DNA from: Arsenophonus nasoniae DSM 15247
GTDB lineage: Bacteria > Pseudomonadota > Gammaproteobacteria > Enterobacterales > Enterobacteriaceae
Assembly (NCBI RefSeq): GCF_000429565.1
Contig: NZ_AUCC01000031.1
Location: 1-37,291 of the forward strand
Reading direction: 5' to 3'
DNA: 37,291 bases
This document shows, in pieces, positions 8,892 to 18,289 of the stretch (position 1 is its first letter; each line of letters begins with the position of its first letter). The notes under the pieces are model-generated. The model was not told the DNA's origin. It did not search any database and saw only the letters and a list, made by a program, of their open reading frames with translations. Both the position numbers and the translations under genes were made by a program.

Positions 8892-10982
8892 TTAGAAAGA
8901 TAAACTTGCTCCAATAACAAAATTACGACCAGGCAAATACATTTCATTTTTAATATACGAGGTATGATCCCGAGCTGCGCCATTAAATAGATTCTCAATG
9001 CGCCCATACAGCATATAATCTAAGTCATTAAAATGATTTTGCCAGGTTAGGCCAATATCAACTCGGTTATAACCGGCTGTTGATGTTTCATATTGCGCTG
9101 TTTTATGTTGGCTACCAACATGAGTAAGTCGCAACCGGCCGTTTAAGGATTCAAACCATTGATGTTCAATGGTAGCTGAGATGCGGTAAGCCGGGATACG
9201 TGGCAAATAACCGCCACTACGAAGCTTGGCTTTAACAATATCACCCTGGACAGAGAACTTGGTATTATCCGTGAGTTGATATGATGCTTCAGCTTCAATC
9301 CCATTAAAAACAGCATCTTGCTGTACATAGTGTAGATGGCGATAACCCGCACCAGGTGAATAACCTGCATCCTTACCATAAATATATCCATCAATATGGT
9401 TATAGTAAGTATTTAAGCCAAATTGGAAATCGCCGGCAAATTTGGTAAAACCAATATCAAAATTAGTTGCTGATTCAGCTTTAAGATGTTCATTACCTGT
9501 TTCAATCGTCCTTGTTGCAGCATGGATCCCATTTGCATAAAGTTCTTCAGCAATAGGTAAACGTTTAGAATGTGATAATGAGGCCGTCAATGCATATTCA
9601 GGAGCCAATGTCCATGTTACAACGGCCGATCCGGAAGTACCACTATGTTGGCTAGAACGACTACCTTTTGTTACATCAATTTTTTGCCACTCATGACGAA
9701 CGCCTAATTCATAACGTAATGGGCCGGCCTCAAATTCCTCAATTAAAAAAAGCGCCTGATTACGGGTCAAAGTAGCAGGAACATACGCTTCTAAACCTTC
9801 AGCAGAAAAATTACGCTGAGTAAACTGTCCACCTATTACCCCGTGCCAACCTAAAATAGGTGCATGGGTTAATTCTAGCCGTCCTTCTGTTGCTTTATTA
9901 TTAAATGTCGTTTCAACTGTCTGACCTTCAATTTCATCATGACTATAATTCGTATGTGCCGCACGTAATCGGATACGCTCAAAACCGCTAAAAGGATCCA
10001 GATATTCGCTACGGATTTCCCAACGTTGCTGTTTCATATTCACAAAGGGAACACCATGGCTATGATTGTGTTGATGATCGTGCGCATGAGTAAGCCCATG
10101 ATGCATATGACCATGATGATGCGTATGATCATCTTTCTCACAATGCCAATTTCCTGAAGAACTATGTTCATGGCAATGAGCATGGCTGTGACCCGGTAAA
10201 CCATATTCATTATGTTGAATACCATACGCCAGACCAATATAGCCCTTTTCCCCAATCAAACTGGCACCAATATTAAAATTATTAGTACGATTATAAGAGC
10301 CCTGCAAGCGATAAGAATCTAGTTCACCGGCACGCTTTGGCATACGATAATCTTGCGCATGACGTTTTAATCCTTCCAATCGAAGCGCAAAATTCTCTTT
10401 ACCTAATGTTAATCCGACCGCTCCAGTATTTTCATAAGCGACACTATTGGTCCGTAGATCAATCTGTCCCGCATAACCTTTTTCTGGTACTGAAGTGGGG
10501 ATCCGATCATCTAGCACATTAATAACACCACCCATTGCACCACCACCATAAAGTAATGTTGCTGGCCCTTTTAAAACTTCAATTCGATTAGCTAAGAAAG
10601 GTTCGCTGGTGATCGCGTGATCAGGTCCAGCAATCGAAGCATCCAGTACATCAATGCCATCATTCAGTACCTTAACGCGTGCGCCCGACATACCACGAAT
10701 AATTGGCTTTACTGCGCCTGCTCCAAAATGGCTACCATTAATACCTGGTATTTCCTCTAATGTTTCAGCAATAGAAGCCTTACGCTGCTGCGTTAACTCC
10801 TCTCCCGACAAAACCTTGGTTGGCGTTGTCATCAATAAAGAAGGGCGATTTAATGGATCGGTTTTTACAACGATAACATCCTTGTTCTTTTTTTCCGTAC
10901 TTAGTTTTGCATCTGCCATTACGCCAGATGAAATAGCCATCCCAATTGCTGTTGTCAAACTGGACAATAAAATTTTCTTCAT
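8892..10982 (-). CDS. znuD: ZnuD-like TonB-dependent outer-membrane zinc receptor with a His-rich loop
   Basis: A 696-residue TonB-dependent receptor, apparently intact. Signal peptide residues 1-23 (ending GVMADA), a TonB-box-like DVIVVKTDP near 35, a plug with ETLEEIPGI, PIIRGMSGARVKVLNDGI, RIEVLKGPATLLYGGGAMGG, and a barrel ending GASLSF. Residues about 259-312 form an external loop extremely rich in His (e.g. DDHTHHHGHMHHGLTHAHDH), as in the ZnuD family, where such loops bind zinc. A Zur-type palindrome lies 52-68 bases upstream of the start, matching zinc-repressed control. It is divergent from nikABCDE, so nickel as an extra or alternative cargo cannot be excluded. It is co-directional with the methyltransferase remnant behind it. 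Confidence 0.85.
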   Translation of the reverse strand: MKKILLSSLTTAIGMAISSGVMADAKLSTEKKNKDVIVVKTDPLNRPSLLMTTPTKVLSGEELTQQRKASIAETLEEIPGINGSHFGAGAVKPIIRGMSGARVKVLNDGIDVLDASIAGPDHAITSEPFLANRIEVLKGPATLLYGGGAMGGVINVLDDRIPTSVPEKGYAGQIDLRTNSVAYENTGAVGLTLGKENFALRLEGLKRHAQDYRMPKRAGELDSYRLQGSYNRTNNFNIGASLIGEKGYIGLAYGIQHNEYGLPGHSHAHCHEHSSSGNWHCEKDDHTHHHGHMHHGLTHAHDHQHNHSHGVPFVNMKQQRWEIRSEYLDPFSGFERIRLRAAHTNYSHDEIEGQTVETTFNNKATEGRLELTHAPILGWHGVIGGQFTQRNFSAEGLEAYVPATLTRNQALFLIEEFEAGPLRYELGVRHEWQKIDVTKGSRSSQHSGTSGSAVVTWTLAPEYALTASLSHSKRLPIAEELYANGIHAATRTIETGNEHLKAESATNFDIGFTKFAGDFQFGLNTYYNHIDGYIYGKDAGYSPGAGYRHLHYVQQDAVFNGIEAEASYQLTDNTKFSVQGDIVKAKLRSGGYLPRIPAYRISATIEHQWFESLNGRLRLTHVGSQHKTAQYETSTAGYNRVDIGLTWQNHFNDLDYMLYGRIENLFNGAARDHTSYIKNEMYLPGRNFVIGASLSF

Positions 10983-11033
10983 TTTGTTTACATTTCCTAT
11001 AAACGAGTGCTCTTTAATTCCATTAATTGTATT

Positions 11034-11050
11034 ATGTTATAATATAACAT
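11034..11050. promoter_or_regulatory. Zur-type operator in the znuD promoter
   Basis: The 17-base sequence ATGTTATAATATAACAT is a perfect palindrome around one central base and matches the core of the enterobacterial Zur box as known from znuA and znuC promoters. On the znuD strand it overlaps a likely -10 region (TATAAC, 16 bases after TTCACT), so Zur with zinc should block transcription. Confidence 0.75.
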
Positions 11051-11279
11051 TAACTGTAGTGAAAAAATAGCCCATTTCTTAACAAATGAAATGATTATTA
11101 ATAATTTCTGTAATTAATAATTTTTTAGGAGGGCTCATTAAGCTAATCGGGATATTAATTTGTTAATTAATATTTATAGAATTTTACACAAGTAATTTAG
11201 AGACTAACCACATATCATGTTAAAAGTACCAACATCACTACCAACAACAAGTTTTACCCACGCCGATTAGTCGTTCCTC

Positions 11280-11293
11280 TTGATCCAGCTCAA
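11280..11293 (+). promoter_or_regulatory. Candidate FNR site upstream of nikA
   Basis: TTGATCCAGCTCAA matches the FNR consensus TTGAT-N4-ATCAA at nine of ten positions. It lies about 70 bases before the proposed nikA start. The E. coli nik operon is FNR-activated, which fits. A single short match can arise by chance. Confidence 0.45.
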
Positions 11294-11362
11294 TCCAGAA
11301 GTATGGTGAATTATTAAAATCTGCTTACCTTGATTAGCGATTTATCCACTGAGGAAAAAATT

Positions 11363-12934
11363 TTGTCTATCTTACGCCGCACGTTAATTGTCTTACTTAG
11401 TTGTACCTCGTTCTATATTTATGCGGCTTCCAATAAAGAATTAAATATTGCCTGGCCAGTGAATGTTGGGCCACTTAATCCCCATCTCTACACCCCAAAC
11501 CAAATTTTTGCCCAAAGTATGATTTATGAGCCCTTAGTTAAATATCAAGCTAATGGGCAAGTAACACCGTGGCTCGCAAAAAGTTGGCAACATTCCGAAG
11601 ATAGAAGAGTTTGGATTTTTACCTTACGCGATGATGTTACTTTTTCTAACGGTGAACCCTTTAATGCACAAGCCGCTGAAAAAAATTTTCGTGCTGTACT
11701 CAATAACCGCCAACGTCATGCTTGGCTAGAATTGACTAATCAGATAACCAATGTTAAAGCGTTAAATAACAATCAGTTACAAATCACACTTAAAAGTGCT
11801 TATTACCCTTTCCTACAGGAGCTATCTTTACCTCGACCTTTCCGTTTTATCGCACCTTCGCAGTTTAAAAAAAATGAAACTATGGATGGTATCATTGCCC
11901 CAATTGGTACTGGGCCATGGAAGTTACAAACGTCAAAACTTAATCAATATGATGTCCTGTTACGTAATGATCATTATTGGGGCAAAAAACCGATACTAGA
12001 AAAAATAACCATCAAAGTGATCCCCGATCCAATCAGCCGTGCTGTCGCATTTGAAGCTGGCGATATCGATCTACTATATGGTAATGACGGACTCTTACCA
12101 CCCGAGATTTTCGCTTACTTAAGCCGTAATCCACAGTACCAGTCCCAACTCTCTGCTCCGATTGAAACGATAATGTTAGCCTTAAATTCTGCGCGAACAC
12201 CAACTAAAGAGTTAGCGGTACGCGAAGCACTTAATTATGCTGTTGATAAAAAAAAGCTGATTGCCAATACGTTTGATGGTACCCAAAAAGTAGCCAATAC
12301 CTTGTTTGCGCCAACGGTACCTTACGCCAATATCAAACTCCCTGCACGAGAGTATGACCCGCAGAAAGCTAAAGCATTATTGGATAGTGCTGGCTGGATA
12401 TTACCAGCAGACAAAACAATTCGTGAGAAGGCAGGCGAACCATTAAGAATAGAACTCGCTTTTATTGCAACCGACGCCCTCAATAAATCAATGGCTGAAG
12501 TTATTCAGGCTAACCTACAGCAAATTGGTGTAGACACAAGACTAATAGGCGAAGAAGAAAGCAGCTTTTATGCCCGTCAACGAGATGGCAGATTTAGCAT
12601 GATTTTTAATCGCACCTGGGGTACGCCTTACGATCCATACGCTTTTATGAGCTCAATGCGGGTACCTTCACATGCTGATTATCAAGCTCAATTAGGCTTA
12701 TCGGACAAAAAGATCATTGACAATGAAATCACCCAGATCCTGACAACAACCGATGAGCAACAGCGCAAAATGTTATACGTTGATGTACTAACTCGATTAC
12801 ATCATTCAGCGGTTTATTTGCCAATTAGTTACATATCACTCATGACCATTTCACGTCCGCAATTGGGCCATATCCCGTTTGCACCTATATCGACAGAAAT
12901 TGCATTTGAGCAAATCAACCCGGAGAAATCATAA
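11363..12934 (+). CDS. nikA: NikA, periplasmic nickel-binding protein
   Basis: Periplasmic solute-binding protein delivering chelated nickel to NikBC. It reads as a direct orthologue of E. coli NikA from the signal peptide ([17 protein letters not shown]) onward, with [27 protein letters not shown] and FTLRDDV. Pocket residues of E. coli NikA are kept: the Trp in [10 protein letters not shown], the Arg in [10 protein letters not shown], Trp and Tyr in RTWGTPYDP, and the nickel-ligand His in RVPSHAD. The start is unusual: the codon aligned with E. coli Met1 is ATT (11360); the next codon, TTG at 11363, lies seven bases after GAGGA and gives 523 residues, so I chose it. A TTG at 11330 would add 11 residues without a good ribosome-binding site. 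First gene of nikABCDE; its stop overlaps nikB by one base. Confidence 0.9.
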   Translation: MSILRRTLIVLLSCTSFYIYAASNKELNIAWPVNVGPLNPHLYTPNQIFAQSMIYEPLVKYQANGQVTPWLAKSWQHSEDRRVWIFTLRDDVTFSNGEPFNAQAAEKNFRAVLNNRQRHAWLELTNQITNVKALNNNQLQITLKSAYYPFLQELSLPRPFRFIAPSQFKKNETMDGIIAPIGTGPWKLQTSKLNQYDVLLRNDHYWGKKPILEKITIKVIPDPISRAVAFEAGDIDLLYGNDGLLPPEIFAYLSRNPQYQSQLSAPIETIMLALNSARTPTKELAVREALNYAVDKKKLIANTFDGTQKVANTLFAPTVPYANIKLPAREYDPQKAKALLDSAGWILPADKTIREKAGEPLRIELAFIATDALNKSMAEVIQANLQQIGVDTRLIGEEESSFYARQRDGRFSMIFNRTWGTPYDPYAFMSSMRVPSHADYQAQLGLSDKKIIDNEITQILTTTDEQQRKMLYVDVLTRLHHSAVYLPISYISLMTISRPQLGHIPFAPISTEIAFEQINPEKS

Positions 12935-13878
12935 TGTTGCGCTATATTTTACGGCGTATTCTACTACTAATACCGTTGCTATTAGCCGCCTCAGTTATTG
13001 TTTTCGTACTGCTGCGTTATGGCACGGGCGATCCAGCCATGGACTATTTACGACTGTCAAATCTACCACCTACACCAGAAATGTTGGCATCAACACGCAT
13101 AATGCTTGGCCTTGATCAACCCCTGACTGTGCAATATGGAACATGGTTATGGAAAGCACTGCATCTAGATTTTGGCAAATCATATGCAACTCAACGTCCT
13201 GTACTAAATGATCTTTTACAATTTTTGCCAGCAACTTTGCAACTCGCTGGAGCGGCATTATTCATTATTTTATTTACCTCTATCCCCTTAGGAATCTGGG
13301 CAGCGCGTCATCGAAATCGCTTACCTGATTTTGTCGTACGCATCATCGCATTTTTAGGCGTTTCCATGCCAAACTTCTGGCTAGCCTTCCTATTAATCAT
13401 GTTATTTTCAGTTTGGCTAAAATGGTTACCTGCTCTAGGTTATGGTAGCTGGCAACATATTATCCTACCGGCATTTTCTATTGCTTTTATGTCACTAGCA
13501 ATTAATGCCAGACTGCTACGTGCGAGTATGTTAGAGGTTGCCGGACAACGACACGTTAGCTGGGCAAGATTACGAGGACTCACCGAGAAACAAACTGAAA
13601 GACGACATATTTTACGTAATGCGTCACTACCGATAGTAACCGCTCTTGGGATGCACATTGGTGAGCTGATTGGCGGCACCATGATTATTGAAAGCATATT
13701 TGCCTGGCCCGGTATAGGTCGATATGCAGTATCGGCAATTTTTAATCGAGACTATCCGGTGATCCAATGTTTCACCTTAATGATGGTGGTGGTTTATGTG
13801 CTATGCAATCTGTTGGTTGATCTGCTTAATGCCGTTCTTGACCCACGGTTCCGACATCAAGAAAGGGGAAATGCATGA
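12934..13878 (+). CDS. nikB: NikB, nickel ABC transporter permease
   Basis: Inner-membrane permease of the nickel importer, 314 residues, the same length as E. coli NikB. About six membrane segments are visible, starting with [19 protein letters not shown]. The conserved permease segment PADMLxxxRRR-type loop and the ABC-interaction (EAA) region around [27 protein letters not shown] are present, followed by [14 protein letters not shown] typical of dipeptide/nickel permeases. It starts inside the nikA stop (TAATG) and overlaps nikC by four bases, so it is translationally coupled. Intact. Confidence 0.9.
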   Translation: MLRYILRRILLLIPLLLAASVIVFVLLRYGTGDPAMDYLRLSNLPPTPEMLASTRIMLGLDQPLTVQYGTWLWKALHLDFGKSYATQRPVLNDLLQFLPATLQLAGAALFIILFTSIPLGIWAARHRNRLPDFVVRIIAFLGVSMPNFWLAFLLIMLFSVWLKWLPALGYGSWQHIILPAFSIAFMSLAINARLLRASMLEVAGQRHVSWARLRGLTEKQTERRHILRNASLPIVTALGMHIGELIGGTMIIESIFAWPGIGRYAVSAIFNRDYPVIQCFTLMMVVVYVLCNLLVDLLNAVLDPRFRHQERGNA

Positions 13879-14708
13879 ATTTTTACCTTTCAACTCGTTG
13901 GTCTGTACGCTTAGCGATCATCATTATTGCGCTACTGATTATAACAGCCCTTACCAGCCATTGGTGGCTACCTTACGATCCACAAGCGATTGAGCTAACA
14001 CAACGGCTACTACCACCAAATCAGCAACACTGGCTTGGCACCGACCATTTAGGTCGCGATATTTTCTCTCGTTTATTAGCCGCAACACGCGTGTCACTTG
14101 GCTCAGTCATACTGTGTCTTATATTAATCTTGGCATTGGGGTTAAGCATTGGTGCAAGCGCTGGGTTATTGGGTGGCAAAATAGATCAAATTCTGATGCG
14201 TATTACTGAGCTTTTTATGACGTTTCCTACTTCAATTCTATCATTTTTTATGGTTGGCGTTTTAGGAACAGGGCTAACCAATGTCATCATTGCTATTGCT
14301 TTATCGCACTGGGCTTGGTATGCACGTATGGTGCGTAGTATTGTTATTTCTCTGCGTCAACGTGAATTTATTCTAATAGCAAAAATGTATGGCGCCAATA
14401 GCGGTCGTTTATTTATCGATCACCTAGCTGGTGCAATCATCCCATCGTTATTAGTTTTGGCAACCTTAGATCTTGGTCATATGATGCTACATGTGGCAGG
14501 CATGTCTTTTCTTGGACTGGGTGTTACTGCACCAACAGCTGAATGGGGAGTCATGATTAATGATGCTCGCCAATATATCTGGACTCAACCACTACAAATA
14601 TTGTGGCCAGGCTTAGCCCTGTTTTTAACGGTGATGGCTTTTAACCTAGTTGGAGATGCCCTACGCGATCACCTTGATCCTTATCTGGTAGCGGAGCGTA
14701 ACGACTAA
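13875..14708 (+). CDS. nikC: NikC, nickel ABC transporter permease
   Basis: Second inner-membrane permease, 277 residues as in E. coli. The N-terminal membrane segment is followed by the family signature [20 protein letters not shown] (residues about 55-75), then several hydrophobic segments and the coupling loop [38 protein letters not shown] near residue 215 is typical of OppC/DppC/NikC permeases. The ATGA overlap with nikB and TAATG overlap with nikD show tight operon coupling. Intact; partner of NikB. Confidence 0.9.
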   Translation: MNFYLSTRWSVRLAIIIIALLIITALTSHWWLPYDPQAIELTQRLLPPNQQHWLGTDHLGRDIFSRLLAATRVSLGSVILCLILILALGLSIGASAGLLGGKIDQILMRITELFMTFPTSILSFFMVGVLGTGLTNVIIAIALSHWAWYARMVRSIVISLRQREFILIAKMYGANSGRLFIDHLAGAIIPSLLVLATLDLGHMMLHVAGMSFLGLGVTAPTAEWGVMINDARQYIWTQPLQILWPGLALFLTVMAFNLVGDALRDHLDPYLVAERND

Positions 14709-15471
14709 TGTCAGAGAGAATTGAATTGCAGAATATAACGCTTAAAGCCCAACGACTGCTGGTACAAGCTGTGTCGCTAACGATCAATAAAGGCAAAGTG
14801 CTAGCATTAGTCGGCAGCAGTGGTTGTGGCAAATCATTAACTTGCGCCGCCATGCTCGGCATATTACCTGCGGGCGTAAATCAAACTGACGGAAACTTAC
14901 TGCTGGATGGGCAAATTATCTCTCCCCAACAGTTACGTGGCACACATATCGCAACTATCATGCAAAATCCACGTAGTGCTTTCAATCCGCTTAATACAAT
15001 GATTAGCCATATTCAAGAAACCTGCCACGCTCTCGGCAAACCCGTTGATATTGCCATGATAAAAGCAACATTAAAGTCAGTTGGATTAGAAAATGCCGAC
15101 CATATACTTTCACTTTATCCTTTTGAAATGAGCGGTGGAATGTTACAACGAATGATGATGCAATAGCTATACTCAGTGATACGCCATTTATCATTGCGGA
15201 TGAACCAACGACTGACCTTGATACAGTTGCTCAAACTCATCTTCTGGATCTACTAGAAAATATTATCCAAACTCGTGCAATTGGCATGTTATTGGTCACT
15301 CATGATATGGGGATAGTTGCTCGTTTAGCTGATGACGTCGCCGTTATGCATGCTGGTAAAATTGTCGAATATAGCAACGTTAACGCCATTTTCAATAGAC
15401 CTAAGCAGCAAATTACGCGTAATTTACTGGCGGCACATCTGGCATTATATGATCTGGGGTTATCTGTATGA
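14708..15471 (+). pseudogene. nikD: NikD, nickel transporter ATPase, frameshifted
   Basis: One of the two ATP-binding subunits. With one inserted base it would be 254 residues, the E. coli NikD length. Walker A GSSGCGKS (residues 36-43), Q-loop region [12 protein letters not shown], and signature [10 protein letters not shown] are in the first frame, which ends at TAG 15164-15166. The rest, in another frame, reads [21 protein letters not shown] (Walker B), LLVTHDMG and the C-terminus. A base appears lost near 15161 in ATGATGATGCAATAG. The truncated product would lack Walker B and the H-loop, so the transporter may be dead unless NikE works with itself. All neighbours are intact, pointing to recent damage or an error. 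Confidence 0.85.
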
Positions 15472-16259
15472 CATTACTTGATATTGACAAAGTCACTTTT
15501 GGCTATCCTCATCAGCCTCTACTTTTTAACCAAATAACACTAACTCTAAAGGCTGGAGAAAGCGTTGCATTATTGGGGCGCAGTGGTTGTGGAAAAAGCA
15601 CGTTAGCGCGTTTATTGGTAGGTCTAATCTCACCTTGTTCAGGCGAGATCCGCTGGGGCGGAACTTCTCTAACAAAGCTAAAGGGAAAAGCTATGAGCCA
15701 GTTTCGTAAAGATATTCAGATCGTATTTCAAGATCCAATAACCGCCGTTAACCCACGTAAAACCATAGACGAAATTATTCGTGAACCCATTCGCCACCTT
15801 TTATCACTAACTAAAAAGGAAGAACAGGCACGCATAGCTAAAATGCTAAATGCGGTTGAATTGGATAGTTACCTACTCAATCAACGCCCATCTCAATTAA
15901 GTGGTGGTCAGTTACAGCGTGTATGCCTAGCACGTGCCATGGCTGTCGAGCCTAAATTGTTAATCCTTGATGAGGCCGTTTCTAATCTCGATCTGATACT
16001 ACAAGCGGAAATTATTCAGTTACTTAAAAATCTTCAGCAACAATTCTACACGGCATGTTTATTCATTACCCATGACTTACGATTAGTTGAACGCCTCTGT
16101 CAACAACTCATGATAATGGAAAATGGCCAAATTATTGAAACTTCAGTGGTAAAAACGCCATTGATCTTACACTCGAAGACCGGTAAGGCACTACAGAATG
16201 CAGTTTTGCCAGCATTTCCTGTATATAATGACAATTCTATAGCAGAGGTATTTTTCTAA
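15468..16259 (+). CDS. nikE: NikE, nickel ABC transporter ATPase
   Basis: ATPase subunit, 263 residues, close to the E. coli NikE length. Walker A GRSGCGKS (37-44), Q-loop [13 protein letters not shown], signature LSGGQLQR near 146, Walker [14 protein letters not shown] near 165 and switch His in FITHDLR are all present. It overlaps the end of nikD by four bases. A strong terminator follows 25 bases after the stop, closing the operon. Intact. Confidence 0.9.
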   Translation: MTLLDIDKVTFGYPHQPLLFNQITLTLKAGESVALLGRSGCGKSTLARLLVGLISPCSGEIRWGGTSLTKLKGKAMSQFRKDIQIVFQDPITAVNPRKTIDEIIREPIRHLLSLTKKEEQARIAKMLNAVELDSYLLNQRPSQLSGGQLQRVCLARAMAVEPKLLILDEAVSNLDLILQAEIIQLLKNLQQQFYTACLFITHDLRLVERLCQQLMIMENGQIIETSVVKTPLILHSKTGKALQNAVLPAFPVYNDNSIAEVFF

Positions 16260-16283
16260 TTGAATCACAGACTGTCCAGGTAA

Positions 16284-16324
16284 ATTTTCAGCAAATCCGT
16301 GATGATTTGCTGAAAATATTTTTT
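16284..16324 (+). terminator. Strong terminator of nikABCDE
   Basis: Fourteen-pair perfect stem (ATTTTCAGCAAATC and complement, six-base loop) followed by six T after one A. It lies directly after nikE. Confidence 0.85.
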
Positions 16325-16459
16325 AATTTGCCGACTTTCACTATTTATTTTCCTTACTGATAAATGACTAACTAATATATTTAATAATGGACTTTGATAA
16401 AAATTAGCATATTTTTAAATAATAATACTTAAGACTTTATTAACCGTTAAGGAAAAAAT

Positions 16460-17143
16460 ATGGCTTATTATGGTTGGGTTCTTATCAAATTTATTATTGG
16501 ATTTGTCATTGTTATTACACATTTAAACCTTTCAGGTAAAACACAACTATCGCAAATGACGCCGATTGATTTTATAGGTAATTTTGTTTTAGGAGGTATA
16601 ATTGGCGGGGTAATTTACACAGATTCAATTCCTCTATATCAATACATTATCGTTTTGCTCATTGGTGTTTCATTGGTTTCCTTATTGAATTTTATAAGCA
16701 AACATATCCACTGCATTCGTTCTGTCACCATTGGTGATCCAATTCCAATTATTAAACATGGCAAATTTTTAATGGAAAACATTCTGCAAAACAAAAATAA
16801 AATAGATATTTTAAAAATCTCCTCACAGCTGAGAGCACAAGGGATACATTCTTTTCAAGAAGTTGTTTATGCGCAGATTGAGCCAGATGGACAGATAACC
16901 GCTGTTTGTGAGGGCGCAAAAATGCCATCGGTGATCTTAATGAAAGATGGTGAAATAAGAAAAGCGGGGCTTAACGAAATTGAAAAAGATAAAGACTGGC
17001 TATTAAAAAAAATGAAAAAATTCAAAATCGAAGAAAAAAATGTATTTATTGCTGAATTCTGGCAAGGTAATTTATTATTTATATTAAAAAATGGTGACAT
17101 TAAAAAACTACCCGCTGACTTGCTTAAAAAGCAGCTAAAATAA
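16460..17143 (+). CDS. DUF421 (YetF/YdfR-type) membrane protein
   Basis: A 227-residue protein with three N-terminal membrane segments (about residues 5-22, 38-55 and 60-80) and a cytoplasmic C-terminal domain. The segment TPIDFIGNFVLGGIIGGVIY followed by a loop and GDPIPIIKHGKFLMENILQN, then LRAQGIHSFQEVVYAQIEPDGQI, is the arrangement of DUF421 proteins such as YetF and YdfR. Their molecular role is unsettled; spore-germination and stress roles have been suggested in bacilli. Ribosome-binding site AAGGA precedes the ATG. It is a single gene between two terminators. Intact. Confidence 0.8.
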   Translation: MAYYGWVLIKFIIGFVIVITHLNLSGKTQLSQMTPIDFIGNFVLGGIIGGVIYTDSIPLYQYIIVLLIGVSLVSLLNFISKHIHCIRSVTIGDPIPIIKHGKFLMENILQNKNKIDILKISSQLRAQGIHSFQEVVYAQIEPDGQITAVCEGAKMPSVILMKDGEIRKAGLNEIEKDKDWLLKKMKKFKIEEKNVFIAEFWQGNLLFILKNGDIKKLPADLLKKQLK

Positions 17144-17603
17144 TTTATTTACACTACAATAAACAACCAAATTCAATTTTTAAACTTCTAAATAAAATTT
17201 TCTAATAAATCAATCGTACAGGCATCAAAAAATACTTTTTAATTAACCGGCTGATTAAAATATTTTTAGCTGTCAATTGGGCTAACTTAAAAATAGTTAT
17301 AAAGGATCCGACTATTTTAATATTTTCATTCATTAAAACTTATATAATGATTATAAAACTTAAATTTATCATCATCATATTAATAAAAAATAGTAAACCA
17401 GATTAAATGAAAAATTTCTTTTATAAAATATATAGATTAACTCTACTACACTATCTCTGTTTTTTACTAACTCACTAAATTCGTTGACACAGCTCACTTT
17501 ATATCAACATAGCAACAATTAATCTTTCCCATTACCACTGAAATATTATACCCATAAGCCGATATCGACACTGCTGTCTCTTTTGCGTTAATTGCTTAAG
17601 ATC
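17144..17603. other. AT-rich stretch before the small RNA
   Basis: About 460 bases after the DUF421 gene with no coding frame of note on either strand. The only clear structure is the small-RNA terminator at its right edge. Confidence 0.5.
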
Positions 17604-17663
17604 AAAAAAAGCCAGCATTCAAGCTGGCCAACACCAGGGAAAACAACAACTTCGACATTAAGT
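17604..17663 (-). ncRNA. arcZ: ArcZ-like small regulatory RNA
   Basis: On the minus strand the sequence TTTCCCTGGTGTTGGC (17627-17642) is identical to the conserved target-pairing core of the Hfq-dependent sRNA ArcZ as I remember it from E. coli and Salmonella. It runs straight into a six-pair hairpin GCCAGC/GCTGGC and seven T, a normal sRNA terminator. A TATAAT box at 17670-17675 would start RNA near 17663, giving about 60 nt, similar to the processed short ArcZ; the -35 is poor, so a longer precursor is possible. ArcZ activates rpoS and represses motility and other mRNAs. I see no arcB or other usual neighbour, so the locus has moved or the flanks were lost. The 5' end is inferred. Confidence 0.75.
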
Positions 17664-17812
17664 TTGATAATTATAATACAGCAAAAAATTATTAAAAATA
17701 ACAAATATAACGTTTAATGCTCAAATAATAACCATCCCATTAACTACTTTGATGTTAATCAAAATGTAATATGTGGTTAGCCAAAAGTGAACAATAAATA
17801 ATTTAATTTTAA

Positions 17813-18120
17813 ATGACAAACAGACATCGGAATGACACGGCACCTACTCTAATTGAGATATGGAATTCAAGTGAATATCGAGGCAAATTGCCAGATATTT
17901 ACAGCTCGCGTTGGGATGACGGCGGTAAGCTAGTGCAATGGAATGGAATAGCACAAGTGATTCGTTCATTGTTTATGCCTACTTTATTGGCAAAATTGGT
18001 GTCCATCACTTTTATATTATTGATTTAGGGTATGACAAAGCACATACCCTAATAGAAAATAACCGCCAAATCCCCAAATGGGTCGCTATTGCTAAACAAT
18101 TTCGGCTGCAAAATATCTGA
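17813..18120 (+). pseudogene. Unidentified ~100-residue protein, broken by a 5-bp duplication
   Basis: The first frame (ATG 17813) reads MTNRHRNDTAPTLIEIWNSS and onward to GKLVQWNG; a second frame continues STSDSFIVYAYFIGKIGVHH and onward to the stop at 18120. At 17938-17947 the bases ATGGA are repeated in tandem; removing one copy joins the frames as LVQWNSTSDSFIVY. The restored product has about 100 residues, no signal peptide and many aromatic residues. I do not recognise the family. Replication slippage is the likely cause. Confidence 0.5.
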
Positions 18121-18289
18121 TATAGTGTTAATAACACCAAAATCCCGTGCTTACCTTGATCTACTGGACGATAAAAGAACCTAGATTTTGATATACTAAT
18201 TGAAATAAAATGACTCCAATCCGTTATTGACTATCGTATCAATGCTCAAATCGGGCAATACGGTTATCTATTTTAATAAGAATAAATTC

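Noticed and set aside
10040-10255. Second frame across the His-rich loop of znuD
   Set aside because: It is a shadow of the repetitive His codons in another frame, with an odd Met/Ile-rich product.
11202-11330. Minus-strand 24-residue stretch reading FWIELDQEERLIGVGKT
   Set aside because: It looks protein-like but is bounded by stops, has no start, and overlaps the nikA control region; too short to claim a gene remnant.
10983-11362. A NikR operator before nikA
   Set aside because: I looked for GTATGA-N16-TCATAC and found only half-like GTATGG at 11301; no partner half-site.
13440-13697. Minus-strand frame inside nikB
   Set aside because: Antisense shadow of a clearly conserved permease gene.
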